DNA of 64,000 bases from Halalkalicoccus tibetensis (GTDB taxonomy: Archaea; Halobacteriota; Halobacteria; Halobacteriales; Halalkalicoccaceae): assembly GCF_037996645.1 (NCBI RefSeq), contig NZ_JBBMXV010000002.1:434001-498000 (forward strand). Direction: 5' to 3'. The translations under genes and the position numbers were made by a program. The notes under the pieces were generated by a model. That model was not told the DNA's origin. It did not search any database and saw only the letters and a list, made by a program, of their open reading frames with translations. Positions 26,799 through 34,159 of this stretch are shown here, piece by piece; the first letter of the stretch is position 1, and every line of letters starts with the position of its first letter.

Positions 26799-28109
26799 AT
26801 GTCACAGCAACGCGCGGAGCCGGCGAGCGCGACGCTCGCCCACTGGTCGAGCCCCGACGGCGACCCGCCGACGATCGTCGAGGGCGAGGGCTGTTACGTG
26901 ACCGACAGCGAGGGCACCGAACACCTCGACTTCATCGCCCAGCTCTACTGCGTCAACGCCGGCCACGGCAACGAGACGATCAACGCGGCGATCGAGGAGC
27001 AGCTCTCGAAGGTCGCCTACGTCTCCTCCGCGAAGCACAACGACACGCGCGCGAAGCTCGCCGACGAGCTCGCAGCGATCGCACCCGGAGACCTCTCGAA
27101 CACCTTCTTCTCAGTATCGGGCAGCGAGGCCAACGAGGCGGCGGTGCAGATCGCCCGCGAGTACACCGACGCGCCGAAGGTCCTCACGCGCTACCAGTCC
27201 TATCACGGCGGGACCTACGGCGCGGGCGGGCTGACGGGCGACCCCTCGACGCGGGCCGCCCTCGAACCCTACGGGGGGACCGCGGCCGCGAAGTTCCTGC
27301 CGCCGCTGCCCGATGCGTTCGACGCCGAGGGCGAGGAGCTCGCCGAGAGGGCCGCGAACCACCTGGAGTACGTGATCCGAAACGAGGGCCACGAGACCGT
27401 CGGGGCCGTGTTGATGGAGCCGGTCGCGGGGACCAGCGGCGCCTACCCCGCCCCCGAAGGGTATTTCGAGCGAGTCAGGGAGGTCTGTGACGAGTACGAC
27501 GTCCTCCTGATCGCCGACGAGGTGATCGCCGGCTTCGGGCGGTGTGGCGAGTGGTTCGGGATCGAAACGGAAGGAGTCGAGCCGGACATGCTGACGTTCG
27601 CGAAGGGCGTTACGAGCGCGTATGCGCCGCTGGCGGGCGTGCTCGTCGGTCCGGAGATCGCCGCGAGCGTCCGCGAGGGCGGCTACGATCTGGGCCAGAC
27701 GTTCGGCGGCCACCCCGTCTCGTGTGCGGCGGGACTCGGTGCGCTTTCCGCGTACCGCGACGGCCTGCTCGAGAACGTCCGCGAGAACGCGGCGTATTTC
27801 GAGAGCGAGCTCCGGGAGCTGGAGGCGTACGACGCCGTCGCGAACGTCCGCGGGCGGGGGTTCCTCTGGGGGATCGAGTTCGGGGTGGGCGGCGAGCGGG
27901 AAGAGCCGCTGGTCGACCCGTGGATCGAGCCCGACGCCGAGAACCCGGTCGAGGCGGTCATCGAGGAGGCCGCCGAGCGGAACGTGTTGTTGGGTGCGGG
28001 CCGGCCGGCGACCCAGGTCATCTGCGCGCCGCCGCTGTGTGCGGGCCGCGAGGAGATCGACGAGGGCGTGGCGGCGCTGTCGGACGCGATCGAGGCGGTA
28101 CTCGAATGA
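26799..28109 (+). CDS. Class III pyridoxal-phosphate aminotransferase
   Basis: 436 residues with the fold-type I aminotransferase motifs: SVSGSEANEAAVQIAREYT (cofactor phosphate binding), RYQSYHGGTYGAGGL, the aspartate in DVLLIADEVIAGFGRCGEWF, and the cofactor lysine K269 in TFAKGVTSAYAPL. Relatives act on omega-amino acids, taurine, beta-alanine or diamines; the substrate cannot be set from sequence. It lies between the RPA gene and the histone gene, transcribed in the same direction. Confidence 0.85.
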   Translation: MSQQRAEPASATLAHWSSPDGDPPTIVEGEGCYVTDSEGTEHLDFIAQLYCVNAGHGNETINAAIEEQLSKVAYVSSAKHNDTRAKLADELAAIAPGDLSNTFFSVSGSEANEAAVQIAREYTDAPKVLTRYQSYHGGTYGAGGLTGDPSTRAALEPYGGTAAAKFLPPLPDAFDAEGEELAERAANHLEYVIRNEGHETVGAVLMEPVAGTSGAYPAPEGYFERVREVCDEYDVLLIADEVIAGFGRCGEWFGIETEGVEPDMLTFAKGVTSAYAPLAGVLVGPEIAASVREGGYDLGQTFGGHPVSCAAGLGALSAYRDGLLENVRENAAYFESELRELEAYDAVANVRGRGFLWGIEFGVGGEREEPLVDPWIEPDAENPVEAVIEEAAERNVLLGAGRPATQVICAPPLCAGREEIDEGVAALSDAIEAVLE

Positions 28110-28152
28110 GGGCGACGAAAACGCTTAAGCGTCCCTGCAAACGGTTTCGAGT

Positions 28153-28584
28153 ATGAGCGTCGAGTTACCGTTCGCGCCGGTGGACACGATCATCCGGCGC
28201 AACGCCGGCGGGCTGCGTGTCAGCGCCGAGGCGGCGGAGGAGCTCGCGGGGCGGATCCAGCGCCGGGGGGCGGCCCTCGCCGAGACGGCCGCCGAGCGGG
28301 CGGACGCCGAGGGGCGAAAGACGCTGATGCCCGCCGACTTCGGGGTGAGCGAGGTGGTCGATCCCGACGCCCTCGAGCTGCCGATCGCGCCGATCGACCG
28401 GATCGCCCGCCTCGACATCGCCGACCGGTACCGGGTCTCGATGGACGCGCGGATCGCGCTCGCACAGCTGCTCGAGGCCTACGCCGACGACATCGCGGAG
28501 TCCGCGACGACGCTCGCACACCACGCCGACCGCAGGACCGTGAAGGCCGAGGACGTCCGGACGTACATCGAACTGGCCGACTGA
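28153..28584 (+). CDS. hstA: Archaeal histone, two fused histone folds
   Basis: 143-residue doublet histone. The first fold (about 1-70) starts LPFAPVDTIIRRNAGGLRVS and the second (about 75-143) starts LPIAPIDRIARLDIADRYRV; both keep the helix pattern, including DFGVSEV and RRTVKAEDVRTY at the ends of the folds. Fused doublets are usual in haloarchaea. A TATA-like CGCTTAAGCG lies about 25 bases before the ATG. It is followed after 16 bases by a deacetylase-family gene, an arrangement known in other haloarchaea. Confidence 0.94.
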   Translation: MSVELPFAPVDTIIRRNAGGLRVSAEAAEELAGRIQRRGAALAETAAERADAEGRKTLMPADFGVSEVVDPDALELPIAPIDRIARLDIADRYRVSMDARIALAQLLEAYADDIAESATTLAHHADRRTVKAEDVRTYIELAD

Positions 28585-28600
28585 GACGGGGGACATTGAC

Positions 28601-29605
28601 ATGAGATTCGGATACAGCGACACCTGCCTCGAGCACGACACCGGGGGGCGCCACCCCGAGACGCCCGATCGCCTTCGGGCGATCAAGCGTGGGCTCACCA
28701 GGAAACACGGCGTCGAGTACGTCGAGAGCGAGCCCGCGAGCATCGAGGCCATCGAGGCGGTCCACGACCCGGACTACGTCACCGAGGTCGAGGAGTTCTG
28801 TGCCTCTGGCGGGGGCAACTGGGACCCCGATACCGTCGCCGTCGGGGCGACCTGGGACGCGGCCCTCCAGAGCGCGGGACTCGCCCAGTGGGCCGCCGAG
28901 ACCGCGCTCGAGGGCAAGCAGGGCCGGGACACCCCCTTCGCGATCGGGCGCCCGCCGGGCCACCATGCACTGTCGGACGACGCCATGGGCTTCTGTTTCT
29001 TCAACAACGCGGCGGTCGCCGCCCAGGCCGCCCTCGCGGAGGTCGACCGGGTGGCGATCGTCGACTGGGACGTCCACCACGGCAACGGCACCCAGGAGAT
29101 CTTCGAGGAGCGATCCGACGTTCTCTACGCCTCGATCCACGAGGACGGGCTCTACCCCGCGACGGGCGAGGCCGACGAGGTCGGGACCGGCGAGGGCGAG
29201 GGCGCGACCTGCAACGTCCCGCTCCCGGCGGGCACCGGCGACGCGGGCTATCTCTACGCCGTCGAGGAGGTTCTCGCGCCGGCCATCGAGCGGTTCGATC
29301 CGGGGCTCCTGCTCGTGAGCGCGGGCTTCGACGCCCACCGCCACGACCCCATATCGCGGATGCGCGTCTCGACCGACGGCTACGGACACCTCACGATCGC
29401 GTTCAAGGAGATCGCCCAGCGGGCCGGGGCGCCGATCGCGTTCGTCCTCGAGGGGGGCTACGGGCTGGACACCCTCTCGGAGGGGGTGGCGATGGTCCAC
29501 GAGACCTTCGACGGCCACACCCCCGTCGCGCCCGACTCCGAACCCGACGAGGAGGTCGAGGAGCTGGTCGCCGACCTCCGGGACCGTCACGGGCTGGGAT
29601 CGTAG
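28601..29605 (+). CDS. Histone deacetylase family enzyme
   Basis: Zinc-dependent amidohydrolase of the HDAC/acetoin utilisation family, 334 residues. The active-site sequence is complete: RPPGHHALSDDAMGFCFFNN (histidine pair), DWDVHHGNGTQEIF (Asp and His zinc ligands), SAGFDAHRHDPISR (second Asp ligand) and LEGGYGLDTLSEG. It directly follows the histone gene and probably shares its transcript. Whether the substrate is the histone or another acetylated protein or polyamine is open. Its 3' end overlaps the convergent cca gene by 19 bases. Confidence 0.92.
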   Translation: MRFGYSDTCLEHDTGGRHPETPDRLRAIKRGLTRKHGVEYVESEPASIEAIEAVHDPDYVTEVEEFCASGGGNWDPDTVAVGATWDAALQSAGLAQWAAETALEGKQGRDTPFAIGRPPGHHALSDDAMGFCFFNNAAVAAQAALAEVDRVAIVDWDVHHGNGTQEIFEERSDVLYASIHEDGLYPATGEADEVGTGEGEGATCNVPLPAGTGDAGYLYAVEEVLAPAIERFDPGLLLVSAGFDAHRHDPISRMRVSTDGYGHLTIAFKEIAQRAGAPIAFVLEGGYGLDTLSEGVAMVHETFDGHTPVAPDSEPDEEVEELVADLRDRHGLGS

Positions 29606-30936
29606 TAGCGCGCGAGCTCGACCTCGAACTCGGGGAGCAGGGCGGCGAGGCCGTCGCCCGCGAGCAGGTCGTAGCCGTCCTCGAGGGCGTTCTCGACGGC
29701 TGGCCCGAGGGCCACCGAGAACAGCTCGCCCTCGAGACAGTCCCGAGCGGTGGTGTACTCGCGCTCGCGCTCGACGATGTAGCGCCCGCCATCGACGAAG
29801 GGGCCGTAGGCGTCGCCCGCCTCGTATTTCTCGTAGAAGGCGCTTGCGTGCTCGCCGACGGCCACCGGCGGGCCCGCGTGGCGCTCGATCGCGGGGAGCT
29901 CGTCGTTCGCGAGCTCGATCAACAGAACCGCGTGATCGTTCGCGAACGCCGCCGACCGGATCACCGGGAACCCCCGTCGGTCGAGCTCCCCGGCGAGGCT
30001 CAAGCGGGACTTCCCGAGCTGGGGGTAGAGCTGGTCGTCGACGAGGTCGGGCGCGGGGACCCGGAGCGCGAGCGGGGTCGTCCCCCGCCGTTCGAGATGG
30101 GACTCGAGGGTCGCCCCGTCGAGCGGGTCGGGTTCGGCAGGTTCGAACCGCTCGATGGCGGGCTCGGCGAGCAGCGCACGGGCGTGGTGCTGGAACCGCG
30201 CGAGGTTCGTACTCGAAAGGACCGCCGCGACGTTGCGCTCGGGGTCCGTGGGGTCGATCACGACCAGCGGGTCGTCGAACGCCCGGCTCCCGTGCTCGGC
30301 GGGATCGAGCTCGACCGGCGGGTGCCAGTCGGCGACGGCCTCGATCAGCGGCTCGAACCCGTCGAGTTCGAGAATCAGGAGCTCGGTCAGATAGCCCGAG
30401 AACCCCTCCGTACGGAGGTCGCTGCCGTAGATCCCGCAGGCGGTGAGGAACCGCTTCAGGACGCGGACGTCGGCGGCGAGCTCGGGCGTGATCGCCTCCT
30501 CGACGTAGGCGGTGTGGAAGGGGGTGCGGTCGACCGCCGAGCGGGCTTCGGTGGCGGAGTCGACGCGATAACAGGGGACGAGATCGACGTCATAGCCCTC
30601 GAACTCGCCGGTGACGTAGGGGTGTTCGGCGTACTCGGCGCGGCCGTCGGGCAGGACCGCGTGGCCGACCTCCAGTCCGAGGGATTCGAGCTCCTCGCGG
30701 GGGAGGTCGGGCGGGAAGCGGACGAACAGGTCGATGTCCTGGTCGCCCGAGAGCCAGGTCCCCCTGGCGGTGGAGCCGACGCGGACGACGTCGGTTCCGA
30801 CGGGGAGGTCCGCGGTCGCCGACTCGACCCGGGCGACGAGCCGATCGGTCGCCGCCGCGAGTCGCTCGCGCTCCTGGTCGGTAGGCGTCGCGCGCTCGCG
30901 GACGGCGGCGACCGTCTCGCGGAAGGCGTCGGTCAT
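29587..30936 (-). CDS. cca: CCA-adding tRNA nucleotidyltransferase (archaeal class I)
   Basis: Adds the CCA tail to tRNA 3' ends without a template; needed because the tRNA genes here encode no CCA. The 449-residue product shows the nucleotidyltransferase signature RVGSTARGTWLSGDQDIDLF with metal-binding D67 and D69, a third acidic residue in YDVDLVPCYRV, and the central helix GIYGSDLRTEGFSGYLTELL. The ATG at 30936 gives the usual archaeal length. Confidence 0.94.
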   Translation of the reverse strand: MTDAFRETVAAVRERATPTDQERERLAAATDRLVARVESATADLPVGTDVVRVGSTARGTWLSGDQDIDLFVRFPPDLPREELESLGLEVGHAVLPDGRAEYAEHPYVTGEFEGYDVDLVPCYRVDSATEARSAVDRTPFHTAYVEEAITPELAADVRVLKRFLTACGIYGSDLRTEGFSGYLTELLILELDGFEPLIEAVADWHPPVELDPAEHGSRAFDDPLVVIDPTDPERNVAAVLSSTNLARFQHHARALLAEPAIERFEPAEPDPLDGATLESHLERRGTTPLALRVPAPDLVDDQLYPQLGKSRLSLAGELDRRGFPVIRSAAFANDHAVLLIELANDELPAIERHAGPPVAVGEHASAFYEKYEAGDAYGPFVDGGRYIVEREREYTTARDCLEGELFSVALGPAVENALEDGYDLLAGDGLAALLPEFEVELARYYDPSP

Positions 30937-31029
30937 GTCGGAGCTACCCCCGGTGGCGCCGAAAGGGTGTCGATGACCCGACGACGAAACGAAAGCCCTA
31001 TTTGGCGAGTCGGGCTACGTTGTGGTGAA

Positions 31030-31102
31030 GCCGCCGTAGCTCAGTTGGTAGAGCACCTGGTTGTTACCCAGGTTGTCCCAGGTTCGAGCCCTGGCGGCGG
31101 CG
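31030..31102 (+). tRNA. tRNA-Asn (GTT)
   Basis: Acceptor stem GCCGCCG (31030-31036) pairs with CGGCGGC (31095-31101), and G73 is at 31102. D-arm TAGCTCAGTTGGTAGAGC, anticodon stem CCTGG/CCAGG around TTGTTAC (anticodon GTT), T-arm CCAGG-TTCGAGC-CCTGG. All stems are complete. A tandem hairpin array starts at its 3' end. Confidence 0.95.
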
Positions 31103-31256
31103 TGAATTTTCTGCGAAAATTCACGGCCCGCAGGACGGAGTCCTGCGACGGCGTCGAACGGAGTTCGACGCCCAACCGGAAATCTTCGATTTCCGGTGAC
31201 GGCGTCAGACTTCATCTGACGGCCCGCGGGAACTCGACGAGTTCCCGCGACGGCGT
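31096..31256 (+). repeat. 51-bp-period array of perfect hairpins after tRNA-Asn
   Basis: The 8-mer GACGGCGT occurs at 31147, 31198 and 31249, exactly 51 bases apart; 51 bases before the first, at 31096, the tRNA 3' end reads GGCGGCGT. Each 51-base unit holds two perfect hairpins whose sequences differ between units: 10-bp stem 31102-31124 and 8-bp 31129-31147; 8-bp 31152-31170 and 10-bp 31175-31197; 7-bp 31203-31221 and 11-bp 31225-31249. Loops are mostly three bases (TGC, GGA, GGA, TTC, GAC; one CTTCA). GCCC separates the two hairpins of each unit. The frame is open on the plus strand (repeating DGV every 17 residues), but I see no gene start. Confidence 0.85.
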
Positions 31257-31380
31257 GAACCTTCTACGGAAACCGATGACGGACAGCGACGGGTGGTTCT
31301 CCGGCGGCCCCGTCACGACCGCCTGCGGCCCCTGTCCCATCCGGCAGACCTTTGTTCGACGACCCGGTACGGTGGATCGA

Positions 31381-31455
31381 GGGCCCGTATCTCAGCCTGG
31401 TTAGAGAGGTCGGCTCATAACCGACTCGTCCTTGGTTCGAATCCGAGCGGGCCCA
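31381..31455 (+). tRNA. tRNA with CAT anticodon (elongator Met or Ile2)
   Basis: Acceptor GGGCCCG/CGGGCCC with A73 at 31455. D-arm TCTC/GAGA around AGCCTGGTTA, anticodon stem GTCGG/CCGAC around CTCATAA, T-arm CTTGG-TTCGAAT-CCGAG with one T-G pair. CAT can mean elongator methionine or the isoleucine tRNA whose C34 becomes agmatidine. The GGGCCCG/A73 acceptor resembles archaeal Ile2 tRNAs, but I cannot decide. It is not the initiator type: it lacks the three G-C pairs before the anticodon loop. Confidence 0.9.
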
Positions 31456-31510
31456 CGTTTCCTTGAGACACGCATCCCCGCGAGCCACAGGAACGCCCGT
31501 CCCGAGGATT

Positions 31511-31574
31511 GAATCAGGGAGAGAAGCGAGTGGGAGCGAGCGAAACGACCGTGGTTCGAATCCGAGCGGGCCCA
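31511..31574 (+). repeat. Duplicated 3' end of the CAT tRNA (scar-like element)
   Basis: 31552-31574 repeats 31433-31455 of the tRNA exactly (23 bases covering T-arm, acceptor and A73), 119 bases downstream. The copy is preceded by GAATCAGGGAG, GCGAGTG, AGCGAA and GACCG, the same ordered blocks that precede the tRNA-Asp copy at 13006-13073 (read on its minus strand). The 56 bases between the tRNA and the block hold nothing recognisable. Confidence 0.7.
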
Positions 31575-31804
31575 TGAGCGCCGACGAGCCCGATGGGGCC
31601 GACCCCGTGCGTCTCATTGGTGGGCCCCCGGGTTCTGCGGCGACGACTTCGGTCCCCGACGTTTCGCTGATCCCCGTGGGCAGCCCCGTCCCGGCGAGAT
31701 CCACGTAGAGGTGCCCGCGGTCGACCTCGGCGACCGTACCGACCTGCTGGCCGACGGAGGTCACGACGCGGTTCCCGATCGTGACCCGTGTTGGTTGATG
31801 TCAT
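31575..31804 (-). pseudogene. PRC-barrel-like small gene with frameshift, cut by the tRNA scar
   Basis: Read on the minus strand, the ATG at 31804 opens MTSTNT and then loses frame. In the next frame the sequence continues TIGNRVVTSVGQQVGTVAEV, then DRGHLYVDL, which looks like the start of haloarchaeal PRC-barrel-type proteins (compare the gene at 48560). Removing one G from the ACGGGTC run just after the sixth codon would restore a single frame. The coding-like frame runs into the duplicated tRNA end at 31574. A good TATA box (CTATAATAAG, 31831-31822) lies 18-27 bases before the ATG. Confidence 0.45.
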
Positions 31805-31931
31805 GGACATCGAAATGTGGCACTTATTATAGCGATTTCTCGATCTCGCCGGGTCGGTGGGGGGATACATGGAATATCGAAACGGCGATCAGAAGAGTAC
31901 AAGTGCCTCTGTGGGCTACACCGGTGTAACA

Positions 31932-32168
31932 ATGGGAGACAAACGCCGCATCACGCGCTCGGTCACGAAACGGACGGATCGATGGCTGGACAGTCTCGCC
32001 GAGAAGGAACGCACCGCCCGCTCGAGGGTCCTCGACAAGGCACGCAGCGAGGGAACGGCGTCACGAAACGACGAGGGCGATCAGGGTCCGGAAGCCTCGA
32101 ACGACGACGATCGGATGGAGGTCACCGTCGACGGCAGGATGAGCGAATCGGGCTGGCAGCGACCGTAA
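31932..32168 (+). CDS. Small basic-then-acidic protein of unknown function
   Basis: A 78-residue product starting MGDKRRITRSVTKRTDRWLD, with a charged helix (SLAEKERTARSRVLDKA) and an acidic, disordered tail (RNDEGDQGPEASNDDDRMEV). The first part could be a ribbon-helix-helix-like DNA-binding segment, but this is only an impression. In-frame start codons upstream exist; the ATG at 31932 is chosen because charge pattern and codon use become gene-like there. The gene may be spurious. Confidence 0.4.
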   Translation: MGDKRRITRSVTKRTDRWLDSLAEKERTARSRVLDKARSEGTASRNDEGDQGPEASNDDDRMEVTVDGRMSESGWQRP

Positions 32169-32296
32169 TCCAGCGATCGATCGGCGTAGCGACGGTCGAG
32201 CGCGTGTTCGGGGAGGGAATGACGGCGTTCTGGTAGCAGTTCACACGGCGGGGCGGGGTCAGCACATTGATACAGCCGGACGGCCAATCGAAGGAC

Positions 32297-32458
32297 ATGA
32301 CGAAGGTGCTGGCGCGATGTGTCGACTGCGGGCGCGTACTGACGGGGGAGAAGACGAACGCCACGATCAGGCCGATCGGGACCAGCGCGTGTCCCGACTG
32401 TGACGGGACGGAGCTCAGGGAGGTCACGAACGACTCCCTCGATCCCGCGGCCGGGTGA
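32297..32458 (+). CDS. Small zinc-ribbon protein
   Basis: A 53-residue product with two CxxC knuckles, ARCVDCGRVL near residue 8 and SACPDCDGTEL near residue 36, as in the many short haloarchaeal zinc-finger proteins. The ATG at 32297 is preferred over an in-frame earlier start that adds ten residues. No function is known. It is convergent with the next gene. Confidence 0.6.
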   Translation: MTKVLARCVDCGRVLTGEKTNATIRPIGTSACPDCDGTELREVTNDSLDPAAG

Positions 32459-32479
32459 GGCAGTCCCCCGAGCGGCGTT

Positions 32480-32716
32480 CTACTCGTGGGTGAACAGGAA
32501 CAGGCGCCCGTCCTCGTTCGTAACGGTACAGAGGTTCATCACCTTGCCCAGCGAGAGGCTCGTCTCGTCGTGCTTGCAGACCACGAGGTAGTCGAACGAC
32601 TCCTCACAGACCGGGCAGGCGATCGAGGTGGTGTTCTGGTAGCTCGCGGTCATCGGGTTCTCCTCGCGGGGCGTCAGGTAGCTCTTCATCTCGTCGAGGT
32701 TGTCAACGCTGCTCAT
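32480..32716 (-). CDS. Small conserved haloarchaeal protein with CPxC motif
   Basis: 78 residues: MSSVDNLDEMKSYLTPREEN, MTASYQNTTSIACPVCEESF, then VVCKHDETSLSLGKVMNLCT. Four cysteines (CPVC, C in VVCKH, C in LCT) could bind zinc. I recall similar haloarchaeal proteins labelled as flagella cluster protein, but no motility gene is nearby and that label is uncertain. On the minus strand a TATA-like AGATTTATTTC lies near 32742-32752. Confidence 0.65.
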   Translation of the reverse strand: MSSVDNLDEMKSYLTPREENPMTASYQNTTSIACPVCEESFDYLVVCKHDETSLSLGKVMNLCTVTNEDGRLFLFTHE

Positions 32717-32948
32717 GGTAGGGAATGCAATCGGGGGAGAAATAAATCTACGCTCCGGGATCCGCGGATCGGAGCCGGTCGGGTCGTGGGAGAAGACTCA
32801 TGGCGCTGGCGTGACAAGCCGTACAGGTATCTCGGTGTTCCCGTCGGGGGTTTCCCGCGGGCACCGGTGCGAACCGACACGCGTTACTCGGCCCCTGTCC
32901 GGAGCGTCCGGTAGCGGCCGGCGAGACGTCGTATAGTAGGGACCAGAT

Positions 32949-33734
32949 ATGAACGACGAACGAGATCGACGGCGGACGGACCGGAGAAACGCGCGGACGA
33001 ACACGACACGGGCGACGGCGTCGGGGTCGCCCGGCGACGATACGGAACCAGGCGAGGAGGGCGGAGCGGCCCTCCGGTACCGACAGGGCGGTTCGCGAAC
33101 GGGTTCGGCCGACGACGAGGAGTCCACGTCCGCAGAGCCCACGGATGGCGATCGGGACGGGACGCTGCTCCCGTCGTCGGTCTACCGGGAGGGGCGGACC
33201 GTGACGGCGAGCGCCCCCACACGAGGCGGCATCGAGGACTACCTCCACGAGGTCTACCGGAACACGCCGCCGGTCGACGGGGTGATCGTCCTCACGACCG
33301 AGCGGCCCGCGGCCGAGGTCCTCGAGACCCATCTGGCGGGGACGGAGGAAAAGCGAGCGCCGATCGGGGTCATCGACACGCGCTCGGCGGGCCAGTACGT
33401 CGAGGACGTCTACCGCGAGAGCCCGGTCCACTACACGACCGCCGACAGCGACATCGAACGGACCGCGATGTCGGTCGTCGAACTGGTCGGGGCGCTCTCG
33501 ACGTCCCCCGCGGGACGCGTCCACCTGATCGTCGACTCCTATGCGACGCTGTGTGAGTCGCTATCGCCGGGGGACCGAGCACGGCTCCTGAACACCTTCC
33601 ACGCCCAGATCGACGGATATCAGGTCTACACGACCGACGATACCGACGACGCCCTGAACGAATGGACCGACGGGTCGATTCGAGTCGAAGGGGACGCCGA
33701 GGAGGGAATCGAGACGCGGTACGAACGGTCGTAG
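32949..33734 (+). CDS. RecA-like fold protein without Walker A (DUF7504-like)
   Basis: 261 residues: a charged, low-complexity N-terminal part (residues 1-75) and then an alpha/beta domain with VDGVIVLTTERPAAEVLETH, APIGVIDTRSAGQYVED and VHLIVDSYATLCESLSPGDR. The strand order resembles KaiC/RecA-superfamily halves, with a Walker B-like hydrophobic strand ending in D (VHLIVDS) but no P-loop. Proteins of this sort are frequent in haloarchaea and of unknown role. The fold assignment is inference. Confidence 0.6.
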   Translation: MNDERDRRRTDRRNARTNTTRATASGSPGDDTEPGEEGGAALRYRQGGSRTGSADDEESTSAEPTDGDRDGTLLPSSVYREGRTVTASAPTRGGIEDYLHEVYRNTPPVDGVIVLTTERPAAEVLETHLAGTEEKRAPIGVIDTRSAGQYVEDVYRESPVHYTTADSDIERTAMSVVELVGALSTSPAGRVHLIVDSYATLCESLSPGDRARLLNTFHAQIDGYQVYTTDDTDDALNEWTDGSIRVEGDAEEGIETRYERS

Positions 33735-33743
33735 CCCGGGAGG

Positions 33744-33944
33744 CTATTCCACGTCGTCGCTCCCGTCGGACTCGAAGTCGACCTCCTCCTCGGGGTGGGG
33801 CTCGATGTGGCTGAGGATCTCGTGGGGGACGTAGCCGATGTTGTACCCCTCCTCGTTGCGGAGGACGACCCCGTGTTCGAACTCGCGGAAGTCGAAGCAG
33901 TTCACTTCCTCGTAGGCGTTGCCGGGTTTGTAGACGACCTTCAT
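33744..33944 (-). CDS. Small conserved haloarchaeal protein, unknown
   Basis: 66 residues: MKVVYKPGNAYEEVNCFDFR, then EFEHGVVLRNEEGYNIGYVP and HEILSHIEPHPEEEVDFESD. A compact beta-rich sequence with an acidic tail; no membrane segment, one cysteine. I do not recognise a function. It is convergent with the RecA-like gene (9 bases between stops). Its likely promoter shares an exact core with the divergent gene at 34160. Confidence 0.6.
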   Translation of the reverse strand: MKVVYKPGNAYEEVNCFDFREFEHGVVLRNEEGYNIGYVPHEILSHIEPHPEEEVDFESDGSDDVE

Positions 33945-34023
33945 ACGGGACGGAGGTCACTCGTCGCCCTAAAAGGTCCGGGTCACGAAGTCGCGGTGCA
34001 CGATCGACGATCCGATACGGGCA

Positions 34024-34034
34024 GCTATATATTT
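34024..34034 (-). promoter_or_regulatory. TATA element, left arm of an 11-bp inverted pair
   Basis: On the minus strand 34034-34024 reads AAATATATAGC, identical to the plus-strand element at 34128-34138. It points toward the gene starting at 33944, which would have a leader of about 60 bases. Confidence 0.45.
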
Positions 34035-34127
34035 CTCCTAGAAATCACTTTACCCTGAGCGCACCCAGAGGTCGACATGGGAGAGCGGCGTTCCACACCC
34101 GACGCTCGTCCGGTAACGTCCGCGGAC

Positions 34128-34138
34128 AAATATATAGC
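34128..34138 (+). promoter_or_regulatory. TATA element, right arm of an 11-bp inverted pair
   Basis: AAATATATAGC lies 22-32 bases before the GTG at 34160, a leaderless arrangement. It is the exact inverted copy of 34024-34034, so the two divergent genes carry the same promoter core facing outward. Confidence 0.5.
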
Positions 34139-34159
34139 AGCCGGCGGGAGGTCCGCGGG

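Noticed and set aside
31096-31256. CRISPR array or integron attC row
   Set aside because: The only conserved word is 8 bases, the spacers are palindromic, no cas or integron integrase is near, and the attC core pair (RYYYAAC with GTTRRRY) is not formed.
28888-31404. 838-codon plus-strand frame ending in the CAU tRNA, with DGV repeated every 17 residues
   Set aside because: Most of it is antisense to cca and out of frame with the deacetylase, and it passes through tRNA-Asn. The DGV repeats come from the 51-base array, so a repeat protein is unlikely.
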